Below, piece by piece: positions 1-9,849 of a stretch of DNA of 21,184 bases. Both the position numbers and the translations under genes were made by a program. Source of the stretch: Scenedesmus sp. ARA3 (lineage: Eukaryota; Chlorophyta; Chlorophyceae; Sphaeropleales; Scenedesmaceae); contig RWJK01000340.1 of the NCBI GenBank assembly GCA_004335835.1, positions 1 to 21,184 of the forward strand. Direction: 5' to 3'. A model generated the notes under the pieces. That model searched no databases. It was given only the letters and a program-made list of their open reading frames with translations, and was not told where the DNA came from. The stretch's first letter is position 1; each line of letters begins with the position of its first letter.

Positions 1-57
<57 letters not shown>
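1..57. repeat. (AGC)19 trinucleotide tract at the window edge
   Basis: Nineteen perfect AGC units open the window. The last unit of the window is the same kind of tract, so the contig was probably broken where reads could not cross CAG repeats. On the minus strand, the sense strand of the SET gene, this is CTG. That is the orientation found ahead of 3' splice sites elsewhere in the window, so a further SET exon may lie just outside. Confidence 0.95.
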
Positions 58-61
<4 letters not shown>

Positions 62-137
62 TGGTGAGGTTGAAGATGTGGTGCCTTGTGGTGCCTTGCG
101 GTTGAAGATGTCTGCCAGCAGCACCATGGCGTCACCC
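62..137 (-). pseudogene. damaged copy of the SET ADIFN-block exon
   Basis: Read on the minus strand, this stretch gives DAMVLLADIFNRKAPQG. It matches the SET-domain block that normally reads MVPLADIFNH(K) and would follow the exon ending at 407 in phase. Two things are wrong. No AG lies directly before the coding start, where the sequence reads CCCGGGGTGAC. The conserved His of the Asn-His motif, which helps form the SAM and catalytic site, is Arg. The end is also scrambled, because the ten-base string ATCTTCAACC occurs twice within 50 bases. It may be a decayed copy of an exon start, with the true exon beyond base 1, or a truly degenerate exon. Confidence 0.5.
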
Positions 138-406
138 CGGGCGGCAGCAGCAGCAGCAGCAGCCATCAGCAGCATGGTCAGCAGCACAGTTGTTCAGGGC
201 AGGGGGTTGAGGCATTGCCGATGGGGAGTTCCGCCAACGGTCCACAACACAACAGCGCATGCGCACACAGCAGATGCTGCTATCACCCACCGCCCTGACA
301 CAGCCGGAGGCGGAACGCACAAACACACGCAAAACACACCAACATATACTAGCCACGGCATTGTGAAGGGTAAAAAACTGATGGCGCAAGCACCCCGCCT
401 CCTCAC

Positions 407-1013
407 CGTGCCATGCATCCACATGGAATGAGCGGCTGGCCACCCAGCTGGCTGCGGTGCGGAAGTGGCCCAGGCTGCACAGCTCGGGGTGGGGGAAGGC
501 CTGCGGCAGCAGACAACAACAGCAAGGCACACACTGTTGTATCTACATATGCGTGATTGCAATTATTGTGCAGCATCGTGCAGCGTGGAAGTGGCCCAGG
601 CTGCACAGCTCGGGTGCGGGAAGGCCTGCAGCAGCAGCACATAGCAGCAAGGCATACACTGTAATAATAATGCGTATTAATACTATTGTGCCGCATCGTG
701 TGGCTCAGCGTGGCCCAGGCTGCACAGCTCGGGGCGGGGGAAGGCATGCGGCAGCAGACAACGGCGACATAAATATGGAGATGACGGCCCAATAATGGAC
801 TGCAGGGCTGTAGAGGGAGGTGAAGCGTTGCTGGCTGCTTCTTTACCGCTTCAGCCCCATGCATATGTGTGTTTCACTCAATGTGCCGCTTGGTGGTGCC
901 GCCGCGGCTGAGACACTGGTGTACCGCGAGAAGGAAGCAGTCGCGTGACATTGTCACCGTGATTTGCTGGTGCTTGCTAAGCTGCTGCTGTTACAAGCAA
1001 AAGCAAGCGCTGT

Positions 1014-1053
<40 letters not shown>

Positions 1054-1133
1054 CACCTCCTTGTGTTTGGCCATAAGGGGCAGCACATGCGCCTGGTAGT
1101 CCTCCTCCGTTTCACACCTGCAGCAGCGGCAGC

Positions 1134-1175
<42 letters not shown>

Positions 1176-2160
1176 GCAGTGAAGTGCAGTGGTACAGTGG
1201 TGGAAGTGATGCTGCCTCAACAACCAGCAGCATCTGCAGCCTGCACGTTGCCTGTCCCAGAAGCCCGTCTGCTGCCACCCAGCAGTAACGAGTTTATGCA
1301 CAGCTGTTGCCATGCTTTACAGTTGCAGTGCTTGTCACTGCAGGCATATCGTCAATGCAGTTGCATGTATTAATTGACATCCTCAGCCACTCCACTGTTG
1401 TTGTGCCACCTCTGGAGGTCGTTTTCACAAGCACGCTGACACCCAATCAGCCAGCTGCGCACCCGACACCCTACTTTGCTACCCCCCCCCCTAACAAAAG
1501 CAGCAAACACAGCAAACCACCACGCACCTGTCATCCTCAGCCACGCCCTCCAGCGCTGTGCCTGCAAGCAGCGCCAGCTCACCCTGCACACTATCAAACC
1601 CTACACCATCAACATCAGCCCCAAACCCTGGCTCAAAACCTCAGCAGCCGCCGCACCTGTCATCCTCAGCCACGCCCTCCAGTGCTGTGCCTGCCAGCAG
1701 CGCCAGCTCCTGGGCGCTCCAGAACATGGGCAGGTACTCGCGGGCAGGCAGCGAGGCAATGTAGCCGGCCCTGCGCAGGACCAGCGGCAGCAGCAGCAGC
1801 AGCAACGCCACGTCGCGCTGCATTAGACAGGCTTGGGATGCCTTGCAGGCAAGGTCTAATGCGGCTGTCAGCATCATTCACTGCCTTGCAGGCAAGGCCG
1901 AGTGCGGCTCTCAGCATCACCTTGAGGCAAGGTCTAGTGCGGACTGCAGCATCATCCATTGTCATGACTACTGCCACCCTACTTCAGCGCGGACTGTCAG
2001 CGCGGACTGCAGCACATGCACTGGAGGCACACGCCGGCTATGTACATAAATACATGCAGCAGGCAAGGGCAGCCTTGCTTGCCTCATGTATCAGGCTCGC
2101 GGTGTCACAAGGTGGTACAATGTAGCCTCCATAAACATTGCTTTTCACGCTGCTGCTGCC

Positions 2161-2197
<37 letters not shown>

Positions 2198-2861
2198 ATG
2201 CTGCTAGTGCTCACCACTTGCTGCGCTGCCCCAGGCTGGCCTCGTACATGAGCGCAATGGTCAGCGCCAGCCCGCCACCTAGCTTCTCAGACTCCAGGAT
2301 CTGCACATTAATAACAATAACAACAATATTGTTGTGTGATGGGGCAGAGGATAAGCAGAAAGCAGAGGATCAACCAAAGCTTTGTCATATATGTATGATG
2401 TGACACTGTCATGCTACAAGTTTGCAGGGGGTAAGCAGAGGAATATCTTTGTGGTGTGTGTTTTTGGGCATCAATACTGATGTACCCAATAAATTATGCA
2501 CGGGCACAGCAAGCGCTACTCCTGCACACAATTGGCAGTGGCAATACTGCTACTAGTACAGCTCTCTTGGCAACGACTTGGAGGCCTGCAGTGCTGCCTG
2601 ACACCCCTGCGCCTGCCGCTCATCTTCCTTCTCTCGCCTCACCTGCGCAAGCTGTGTGGTGCGTGGCGACAGGATTGCGGCTCGGGGTATGACGCACAGC
2701 AGCTGATCCTCCTGGATGTCAGACTCAGCAAACACACCGAGTGCCGGCCCGCTGCAGTTGCTGCAGCCGCCACGAATCTGCACCAGCGACTGGTCCCACC
2801 AGATGCCAACTGACTGTAGCCATTCGACTAGCTGCGGGAGGCTGCTGCTGCTGTCCTCCAT
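407..2861 (-). CDS. SET-domain protein methyltransferase (SETD6/Rubisco-LSMT-like), 5' part
   Basis: Five exons join in phase: 2643-2861, 2215-2300, 1657-1770, 1057-1117 and 407-500. They encode about 192 residues. Exon 1 starts at the ATG at 2861 and carries the start of the SET fold (LVEWLQSVG, then GVFAESDIQEDQLLCVIPR). Exon 2 has EKLGGGLALTIALMYE, exon 3 WAGYIASLPAREYLPMFW, exon 4 EEDYQAHVLPLM and exon 5 AASWVASRSFHVDAWHG. This order matches the split-SET proteins that methylate lysines of ribosomal, histone or chloroplast proteins using S-adenosylmethionine. The downstream SAM-binding Asn-His block and the Rubisco-LSMT substrate-binding domain would follow beyond the window start. Donors are GTGAGG, GTGAGC, GTGCGG, GTGAAC and GTGAGG; every acceptor is CAG. 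The substrate cannot be told. No targeting peptide is obvious, so an upstream exon is possible. Confidence 0.85.
465..757. repeat. tandem repeat, 2.4 units of about 120-126 bp, carrying the SET exon 5 start
   Basis: The string gtggcccaggctgcacag begins at 465, 591 and 710. Each unit holds, on the minus strand, the first 40-odd bases of the SET exon at 407-500 and the intron in front of it. The first unit is the real exon start, with acceptor CTGCCGCAG before 500. The second keeps an acceptor (CTGCTGCAG) but has lost one C, which shifts the frame. The third has lost the acceptor (GCCGCATG). The extra copies lie upstream of the exon in transcription. Confidence 0.85.
1015..1050. repeat. (GCT)12 tract just inside the intron after SET exon 4
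   Basis: Twelve GCT units on the plus strand are sense-strand AGC/CAG and follow directly on the donor GAG|GTGAAC of the exon at 1057-1117. Together with the tract at 1120-1174 they hem a 61-nt exon between two repeats of opposite sense orientation. Confidence 0.9.
1120..1174. repeat. (CAG)n tract ending at the acceptor of SET exon 4
   Basis: In the sense strand this is a CTG/CCGCTG run that ends directly in the CTGCTGCAG| acceptor of the exon at 1057-1117. It stands where a polypyrimidine tract would normally be. Confidence 0.9.
1526..1582 (-). repeat. intronic copy of the SET exon 3 end plus donor
   Basis: About 55 bases repeat the last codons of the exon at 1657-1770 (ELALLAGTALEGVAEDD) and its donor, 129 bp further downstream in transcription. 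The two codon differences over the shared region, CTG/CTT and GCA/GCG, are both synonymous. The donor reads GTGCGT instead of GTGCGG. A nearby acceptor (GTGTGCAG at about 1583) exists, but splicing there would change the reading frame. A weaker third copy of the exon end (catcctcagccac) lies near 1379. Confidence 0.85.
1841..1960. repeat. minisatellite, three imperfect units of about 37-43 bp
   Basis: Units starting near 1841, 1884 and 1921 share the core CTTGCAGGCAAGG...GTGCGGC...CAGCATCA. They lie in the SET gene intron between the exons at 1657-1770 and 2215-2300. A shorter echo (GCGCGGACTGTCAG/GCGCGGACTGCAG) follows at 1988-2012. No coding or RNA role is visible. Confidence 0.75.
2162..2197. 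repeat. (CTG)12 tract after the donor of SET exon 2
   Basis: The tract lies about 16 bp inside the intron that follows the exon at 2215-2300. In the sense strand it is CAG, the usual orientation behind donors in this window. Confidence 0.9.
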
Positions 2862-2878
2862 GATGAGCTGGCACCAGA

Positions 2879-2879
<1 letters not shown>

Positions 2880-2913
<34 letters not shown>

Positions 2914-2914
2914 G

Positions 2915-2960
<46 letters not shown>

Positions 2961-2966
2961 GTGCTG
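2880..2966. repeat. interrupted (CTG)n tract upstream of the SET start codon
   Basis: About 28 mostly CTG units, broken by GGGTTG, TTG and GTG, end 19 bp before the ATG at 2861. In the sense strand this is a CAG-rich leader that stays open in frame with the ATG, so the tract is either 5' UTR or an unrecognised poly-Gln N-terminus. An AG with the form TGGTGCCAG at 2868-2870 could also act as an acceptor. Confidence 0.85.
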
Positions 2967-3668
2967 GTTTCAAGAGTTACTTGCTAGATATAATTGTCCT
3001 CAAAGGCAGGTGGTTGAACAGGCTCATGCAGCAGGCCGTGCTGCGGATTGCTCGGTCTTTCGGGTTGCGCAAGGTGCAAGCGGCTGCTGCCGTGCGATGG
3101 CATCCTGCCTTTTCGTAATTGGACCTTGATGTTTTGCTGTTAAGGATTTTGATACCGAGAACATTATAGGCAGCACCAAAAGCCGGCAACAACCCTACTC
3201 AAGGTGTAACAGGCTGTGCAGATTCACCTACGAGGCCCTTGGGCTGAGCGGGTGCCGGCCACCAGTTTGCATGCATAGCACAGTTTGCAGCGGAATTTCC
3301 AGCAGATTTCCAAACCCGTGGCTTACCCTCTCGTCCATGCACTAGGCTGTAGCAGCTGTCACAGTGGTCAAACCAGAGTGCTCAAGGCATTCAAGAGCAC
3401 ACGGTGCACGGTGCACGTGGTGGGGGCTGTGTTTAAGGTGCATTTGCAACAAACTCAAACTCATACACCCAACTTTGCCTGTGTGAAGAGACACCGCCAA
3501 CGCCGCCATGACCGCCACCCAGCCAGTGACTGGCCGTCCCATGCTCGGCATTGACTTCTGCTGCACGCTTGCTCTCAACTCCACCAACTGCATGGACTTC
3601 CGGATCCTCATGACCAGAATTGCCGGTTGCGTTTTGGACAAAACAGTTGACAGGCTCGAAACACCCTT
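2967..3668. other. intergenic stretch without a convincing gene
   Basis: This is the shared upstream region of the SET gene and the 3' flank of the tRNA. CAG repeats stop here and the base composition is more even. One plus-strand reading frame starts at 3508 in a good context (GCCGCCATGACC) and runs 79 codons, but its end reads antisense through the tRNA. It shows no family motif, so it is not called as a gene. Confidence 0.5.
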
Positions 3669-3675
3669 AAAAAAA
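3669..3675 (-). terminator. RNA polymerase III terminator (T7 on the minus strand)
   Basis: A run of seven A on the plus strand is seven T in the direction of the tRNA transcript and starts ten bases after its 3' end. A T run of this length is the standard Pol III stop signal. Confidence 0.85.
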
Positions 3676-3684
3676 GCAAATATG

Positions 3685-3758
3685 TGCTCCCTGCCAGGAT
3701 CGAACTGGCGATCTTCTCGGTGTAAGCGAGACGCCCTAAACCACTAGGCCAAGGGAGC
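3685..3758 (-). tRNA. tRNA-Val (anticodon TAC)
   Basis: The minus strand folds as a 74-nt intronless tRNA. The acceptor stem is GCTCCCT/AGGGAGC with discriminator A. The D arm contains GGCCTAGTGGTTTAGGGC. The anticodon stem TCTCG/CGAGA encloses the seven-base loop CTTACAC, which places TAC at the anticodon (reads GTA, valine). The T arm is GCCAG-TTCGATC-CTGGC. Internal A and B boxes are intact (TGGCCTAGTGG; AGTTCGATCC), and a T7 terminator follows. No CCA is encoded, as expected for a nuclear eukaryotic tRNA gene. Confidence 0.95.
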
Positions 3759-3788
3759 TGAAATCGACTCAACAATGTAAAAATTGCA

Positions 3789-3797
3789 TATATAAAA
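3789..3797 (-). promoter_or_regulatory. TATA-like box upstream of the tRNA
   Basis: TTTTATATA on the minus strand lies 31-39 bp ahead of the tRNA 5' end. Plant nuclear tRNA genes often carry an A/T-rich element at this distance. The role here is inferred from position alone. Confidence 0.45.
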
Positions 3798-4225
3798 GCC
3801 AACCGTCAGGTTTTAGGGTTTAGCGCGCGCGAAAAATTCATTTTTGCCTCATTAAGCTCTTTCTTGACTGCGATGTCCCCGCAGAAATCAACAAAAAACT
3901 TTTTGATTGCACCAGAATTGCGTGTGATGGGAGAGACGGTTATGCGTGCATGACCAAAGTTGATCTCACACACAGAGGTTTTTCATGGGGTTGAACCTCA
4001 TTTGAGTGACAGCCCGAGCTGAGCTGTCTGCAGCTTCAAATCCTTTCAGGTGTTAGTGGTGGCGTATGCCGCGTGAGTACACCAGTGTAACCCCTCTCTC
4101 TCTCTCTCAATCAACAAAAAACCAATCACTCTCATCCTGTGCATTGCTGCCCATCGGCCTGCCTGTACATCCGGCACCAGCCATCAACGCTGATTCACAA
4201 CTCGGCAGCACCACCACCACCAGAA
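3798..4225. other. intergenic stretch with a short telomere-like motif
   Basis: No gene is seen between the tRNA and the aminotransferase stop codon. The plus strand holds TTTTAGGGTTTAG at 3811-3823, about one and a half units of an algal or plant telomere repeat. It also has a GACAGC/GCTGTC hairpin near 4013-4031 and a (CT)n run near 4096-4108. None has a clear function. Confidence 0.5.
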
Positions 4226-7200
4226 CTACCGCTTATAGACCTCCTTGCAGGCAGCCTCGAAACCATTCAAGCACGTGTCGACCTCCTCTGCTGTCACATT
4301 CAGCGGCGGCAGGAAGCGGATGCTCTCACGCGCCCCAGCTGTCATCAGCAGCAGGTTGTGCTTGAACGCCGCCTTGGTCACAGCCTGCAGCAGCACAAAC
4401 ACGCCGCAAAAGCAAACGTTGAACCTCAGACAGCGCTACGCATGGAGACATAGGCAGGTGTCTCTGCAAGCCATGCACATGCAAGCCGCCCAGAACCTGA
4501 GACAGTGCTGGCCAGGATGCAGTGCCCTGAGTAACGCGCCCTAGCATCTTTGCCAGCATACTACAAGTTCAAACAAAACAACAGTGAAAGCGCATGAGAT
4601 TGACGCCGGGTTGACAGCACAACGTCACAGTGCCAGAGTGGCTTCTTCTTTGGTGCTTCTTTGGTGCATCTGTGGTGTATCTGACCCTCTCCAGGCCTGC
4701 TACAATCCTTCAGTTGCTTCTGCTTCACCTGACATGCAGTGCAATCAAACTCAGCAGCCTAACATTCATCCCTGCAGCCATGACTCACCATTGCAACACC
4801 CTTCTCTGCCTTCAACCTGCTGCTGCTGCTGCCGCTGCTGCTGCTGCTGCCAAACTCAATGCCGACCATCAGGCCCCTGCCCCGCACATCAATGATTGGG
4901 TACCTGCAGCAAGCGGAAAATGCACGGGATGTCAAGCCAAAAAGCACATTCAGGGGTTTTGCGGCACGCAACAGCCGTCAGGGCAACAGGCAAGCGACGC
5001 GAGCGCATTGCACTCTTGAGAGCCATCTACTGTCCTGTGCAGTGATAATTACAGCTCAGCTGGCATGCTCAGGGCGTGAACAGAGCATGGACACTAGGTT
5101 AAATAAGATGTAACACACACAACACAGAATAAGACGGCCCTGCAACTCATGCGTGGCACATCTCGGACGCAACCATGCAGCCAGCCAAACATCCATAGAG
5201 AAGCAGAGCAACACGTCCGTTAAGCTTCCAAACTTGCTGCACTTGCAGCCATGGTGGTGGAGGCCCCATCTTGACATGTGACTGCGCATAGTGTTGCTGT
5301 GTAGTTTTGTAAGGTGTGCTTCCTGCAACTCTGTACACCTAGCAGCCAGCCCCGCCTGGCTCACCTGTCAGCCAGACCCACCAGCCCCTGCATCAGCTGC
5401 ACGCCGCGCTGGCTGGCGTTGCCCAGCATGCCCTCGGACTCGATGGCCTGGCAGCAGCACCAGCAGCAGCAGCAGCAGCAGAAGCAGAAGCAGCGGGAAC
5501 AACGGGAGTGACGGCGTGTTGGCAACAGTGCCAGTTTCACATGCTGCAACAAGGCAAAAGCAGGGCACTAGCATGAGCCGGCATGTTGCATGTTTGAACG
5601 CATGAACTCCGCCGGCTGACTGTAAGAGGAGGATATTTACAACATAAGCTAGCACTCGAAGGAATCCGTGCAACATCAGTTGATCCAGGGCACTTGCCAT
5701 GGCTGCATGGCGTTCATTGGGAGCTAATTGAGAACAGCCGCCAAGAGCAGCCTGCACAGTGCGCTGGCCAGCGCTGTGCACCCACCTCGATTGTAGCCAG
5801 TGCTGCTGCACAAGCCACTGCATTGCCACCTGCAAGAGCAGACAACAGCAGCACGGCAGCACAGCAGTGATCCAATGGAAGCTTTTAACATCAACTGTGG
5901 TGGCCTTCTCACCATGCCCAGGAAAAACACTAGGTAGCAGAAGCAGCGGGCACTGGCCAGTCTTTCAATAGCGACACAGAGGGTGGAGTGCTGTGATGCA
6001 CAGGTGCGTGAACACACAGCAGCAATGGTGCAGGTTGCAACCAACCACTTCTGCAAGCCTGCTCGTCTGCGTGCCTGCTGCCAGCTCACCGTACGTGCCA
6101 CCCATCGTGCCTGGCTGCATGTTGTCAAAGTGGTGCTGCCTGGTCGCCACACCTGCAGCCAGCACACACACAACAGCAGGATACCGTCACATGCAGCCTT
6201 GTTGCAGACCTGACAGCAGTGACATGCAGCACATTCGCTCAAGCAGCACTAAGCTGCCGCTGCACAGACTGAACTACCTAGCCGGCTGCACCCCGCTCTT
6301 CAGCACCTGCACGTAACACCAGTACCTGTGATCAATTAGTTAAACGCCGCTTCATCACCACACCTGCCAGCGGGTAGCCACTAGCGATGCCCTTGGCGAA
6401 GACCACCATGTCTGGCTGCATGGCGCCGCCATCAAACTGGCCGTGAGCCCACCACATGCCGCTGCGGCCAGCGCCAGACTGCACCTGCAGCAGCAGCAGC
6501 AGCATGGGGGCATAAACAGGAGGATTCAGTAGGCACCAGCAGTATGCCACCCGCCCTAACATGCAGCTTGTAAGTTTCTGGGCATCAATTTTTCGTTCAG
6601 CCAGGATTTTTCATTCACCATGCCTTTTACTACACCCTGCAGACACCTCCTGAACCCTACATTCCTGCATATAAAAACCCTGAACCCTGGTGCCACACAC
6701 GCCACCTACAGCCGCACCTCATCTGCGATGAGCAGTATGCCGTGCTTATCGGCCAGCTGTCTCAGCCCCGCCATGAAAGACTGAAGCCCGCCATGAAGCC
6801 AGGGGGCGGTGTGAGGAAGCCTCCCTCACCCACCTGGCCTCGCATACAGCATTATACCTGTCGTCACAAGTGAGCATATCCCCGGCACCTTCATATCCCC
6901 GGCAGGCACCTCCCAATACCTACAGCCCTTCGCACCTCATCTGCGATGAGCAGTATGCCGTGCTTGTCTGCCAAGGCCCTTAATCCTGCCATGAAGCCAG
7001 GGGGCGGGGTCAGGAAGCCTCCCTCACCCACTTGCCCCGGCATACAGCTGCACACCTGTCGCCACAAAACTGCAACCCTTTCCTTTACCGTGCAGACACC
7101 CTCTGAACCCTACATCCCTGCATGCTGACGCCCTGAACCCTGGTGCCGCACCAGTCGACTAGCTGACAGTACTGTGGCCGCACCTCATCTGCGATGAGCA

Positions 7201-7352
7201 GTATGCCGTGCTTGTCTGCCAGCTGTCTCAGCCCCGCCATGAAGCCAGGGGGCGGGGTCAGGAAGCCTCCCTCACCCATGATGGGCTCCAGGATGATGGC
7301 AGCCACATCGCCTGGGTGCACGTGCTGCACCAGCATCCACTCCAGCGCCTGC

Positions 7353-7386
<34 letters not shown>

Positions 7387-8015
7387 GCGGCGACGGCGGC
7401 GCTTGGTGGGTCTGTATAGTGGTGTCGATTGCGTAGCCAGGGTTCTCTTTGGTGTGAAAAGAATGATGCTGTCTCTCCGGTACACAACAGACCAACAAGG
7501 ACCACACTTTTGGCTGGAGTTTTAGTTGACACCCCACACATCAAAGCGCACATGCAATTCCTTGAGGCAGTTTGCCAGGCTACCACCAGCTACCTCGCTT
7601 GTCGCAACTGCGTCATACCACGTCAATCCTTTGCCCCCTCCTGCCCTCGGAAGCAGCATGCCGTACCTCCTGTGGTGCGCCGCAGCAGACGCGGTTGTCT
7701 GGCGAGTCAAAAGGCGGCATGTAGGGAGCAACATGGTAGCCGCTGTGACCCTGCAATTGCAGTGCATCGCACAGCATGGCAGGCAGCACGTGTAGCAGCA
7801 ATACGGATTACATGCCAAGCACAGTGTCATAAAAACTGACACGTATGGCTGCCCAGCTCCAACGGCACGCATCAAAGTGCACTAACGCTAGCTGCATGCA
7901 GCAGCAATCCTGGAACAAAGAATGCGCCACGTACACGCTATACCGGGTGCTGTGCCATACATGCGGCGACTTTGGCACATGCACTTGGGCGCTTGCAAGC
8001 TACAGCGAATGTAAG

Positions 8016-8047
<32 letters not shown>

Positions 8048-9815
8048 ACCTTCTCCGCTTGCACCTTGCAGTGCAGGCAGTAGGGGTAGGGCGCGATGTG
8101 CACGCCCGGCATGAAGGGGCCAAAGTGCTGCTTGTAGATGACCTTGCTGGTGGTCAGCGCCATGGCCCCGATGCTGCGGCCGTGGAAGCCGCCCTGCGGA
8201 GTGGAACGTGACATGACACAGCATGGTGACGTTTTGCGTCGTGAATTACGGCAGCAGGGAAGTGGATGCATGTCATTTCAGCAGCCATGGTCAGCGCCAT
8301 GGCTCCGATTCTGCGGCCATGGAAGCCGCCCTGTGGAAAAGCACATTGCTTGAAGCGACAACATTGCAGTCTTTCTGTGGTGGTCAGAGCAGCACAGGTG
8401 AAGGGGATGCTTGCCATCAAAAGCGGCTTGCACCCAGGGGTATGAGCTGGCTGATACTCCCTCACAGTGGCGTGGCAAAGCTACGAGGTACAACTCATAT
8501 CAGGAGCTGAAATCTAGCAAGATGCACCCAGCCCTCATACAGACTGCTGGACGAGCCTCTATTTGTGAGCCTGGCACAAGCTGGGCCACTCACATCGAAC
8601 GCGATGATGCACTCCCTGCCTGTCGCTGCGCGTGCGATCTTGACCGCGTTGTCGACCGCCTCGCTGCCGCTGTTGCAGTAGAAGTACTTGGTCAGCTGCT
8701 GCGGCATGATGCGCGACAGCGCCGCATCCAGCTCCAGCTGAAGGGTTGGTAGTTTCAACACACAAATGATTGTTTTTATACAGACAACAGAAGGTGGTTT
8801 GGTTGGCAGATTGCAGACTGCAGATTGCACAGACACAAGAAGATCAGCATGCATAGGGTGGCATGGGCAATGACCTGCGTGATAGCGCTGCATTCAGCTC
8901 CAGCTGGCAGTTGAAGCAGCAGTTGCTTTTGTTGCACTTTGATATATGGAGAGACAAGCAGGCTCGCAGACATGTGTGTTGTAGTACTTGCATGCAGGTG
9001 ACTGCACCTGTCGCATGTGAGGTGTAACTGCAAGCAGAAAGTTTATTCATCAATAGCCCGCTGTGTCAGCCCCGCTGCTGGGTCGAGCAACTAAGCCAGC
9101 ACACCAGTAGTGCCATGCACAACTGCCACTTGCCACTTATCAGGGGGCAGTAACAGAGCCGCACCTGCTTTGTGTGCGCCTTGAAGATGTTCTGCTGCGC
9201 GTGCACAATGTTGCCTGCCTGCTCCCGCACAGCCTCAACTACTTTGGGATGGCAGTGGCCTGTGGAGGTGGCTCCAATGCCTGCAGGGCAGCAACCATGC
9301 TTGACGTTGATTTGAGTTGCAAGAGCAGCAGCAAGGTGTGTGGGTGGCACTTGGATACAGCGGGCGTTCTAGTGCAGGGGCACATACAACACACCCAGGC
9401 CATGCGCCAAACATTGCACACCCTGCTGGGGGTCAAGTTTGCGTGAGTGTGTGTGAGGAAAGTACTGCACTGAGTGTCTGCTACTGCTACCAGTGCCTGG
9501 TATGCTAGCCTTAGCGGCGGCTGCTGCACTAAAACAGTTTTATTGCCACCTGCAGGAACTGCTTATGCCTGCTACTAGAGCTCGTTAAACTGCGCGGCAC
9601 TGTGCTGCACATCAAGGCCATGCCTGCAAGCCTGTCTGCTACTGCCCTCGAGCACGATCCTGCAAGAGCTGCGCACACAGCTGCACCTGCTGTCACCCGT
9701 GCTGAGCAACTACCGCCACGTCTGCAGCGCGCTTATGCAGCACAGCAGCCCCTGCTGATGACGCTGCTGCCACTGCTGCTGCTGCCGCTGCTGCTGCCGC
9801 TGCTGCTGCTGCAGC

Positions 9816-9849
<34 letters not shown>

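Noticed and set aside
3508..3747. Small plus-strand reading frame with a good start context (GCCGCCATGACC)
   Set aside because: It runs antisense through the tRNA and has no motif; without a splice donor before 3685 it cannot be a sensible gene.
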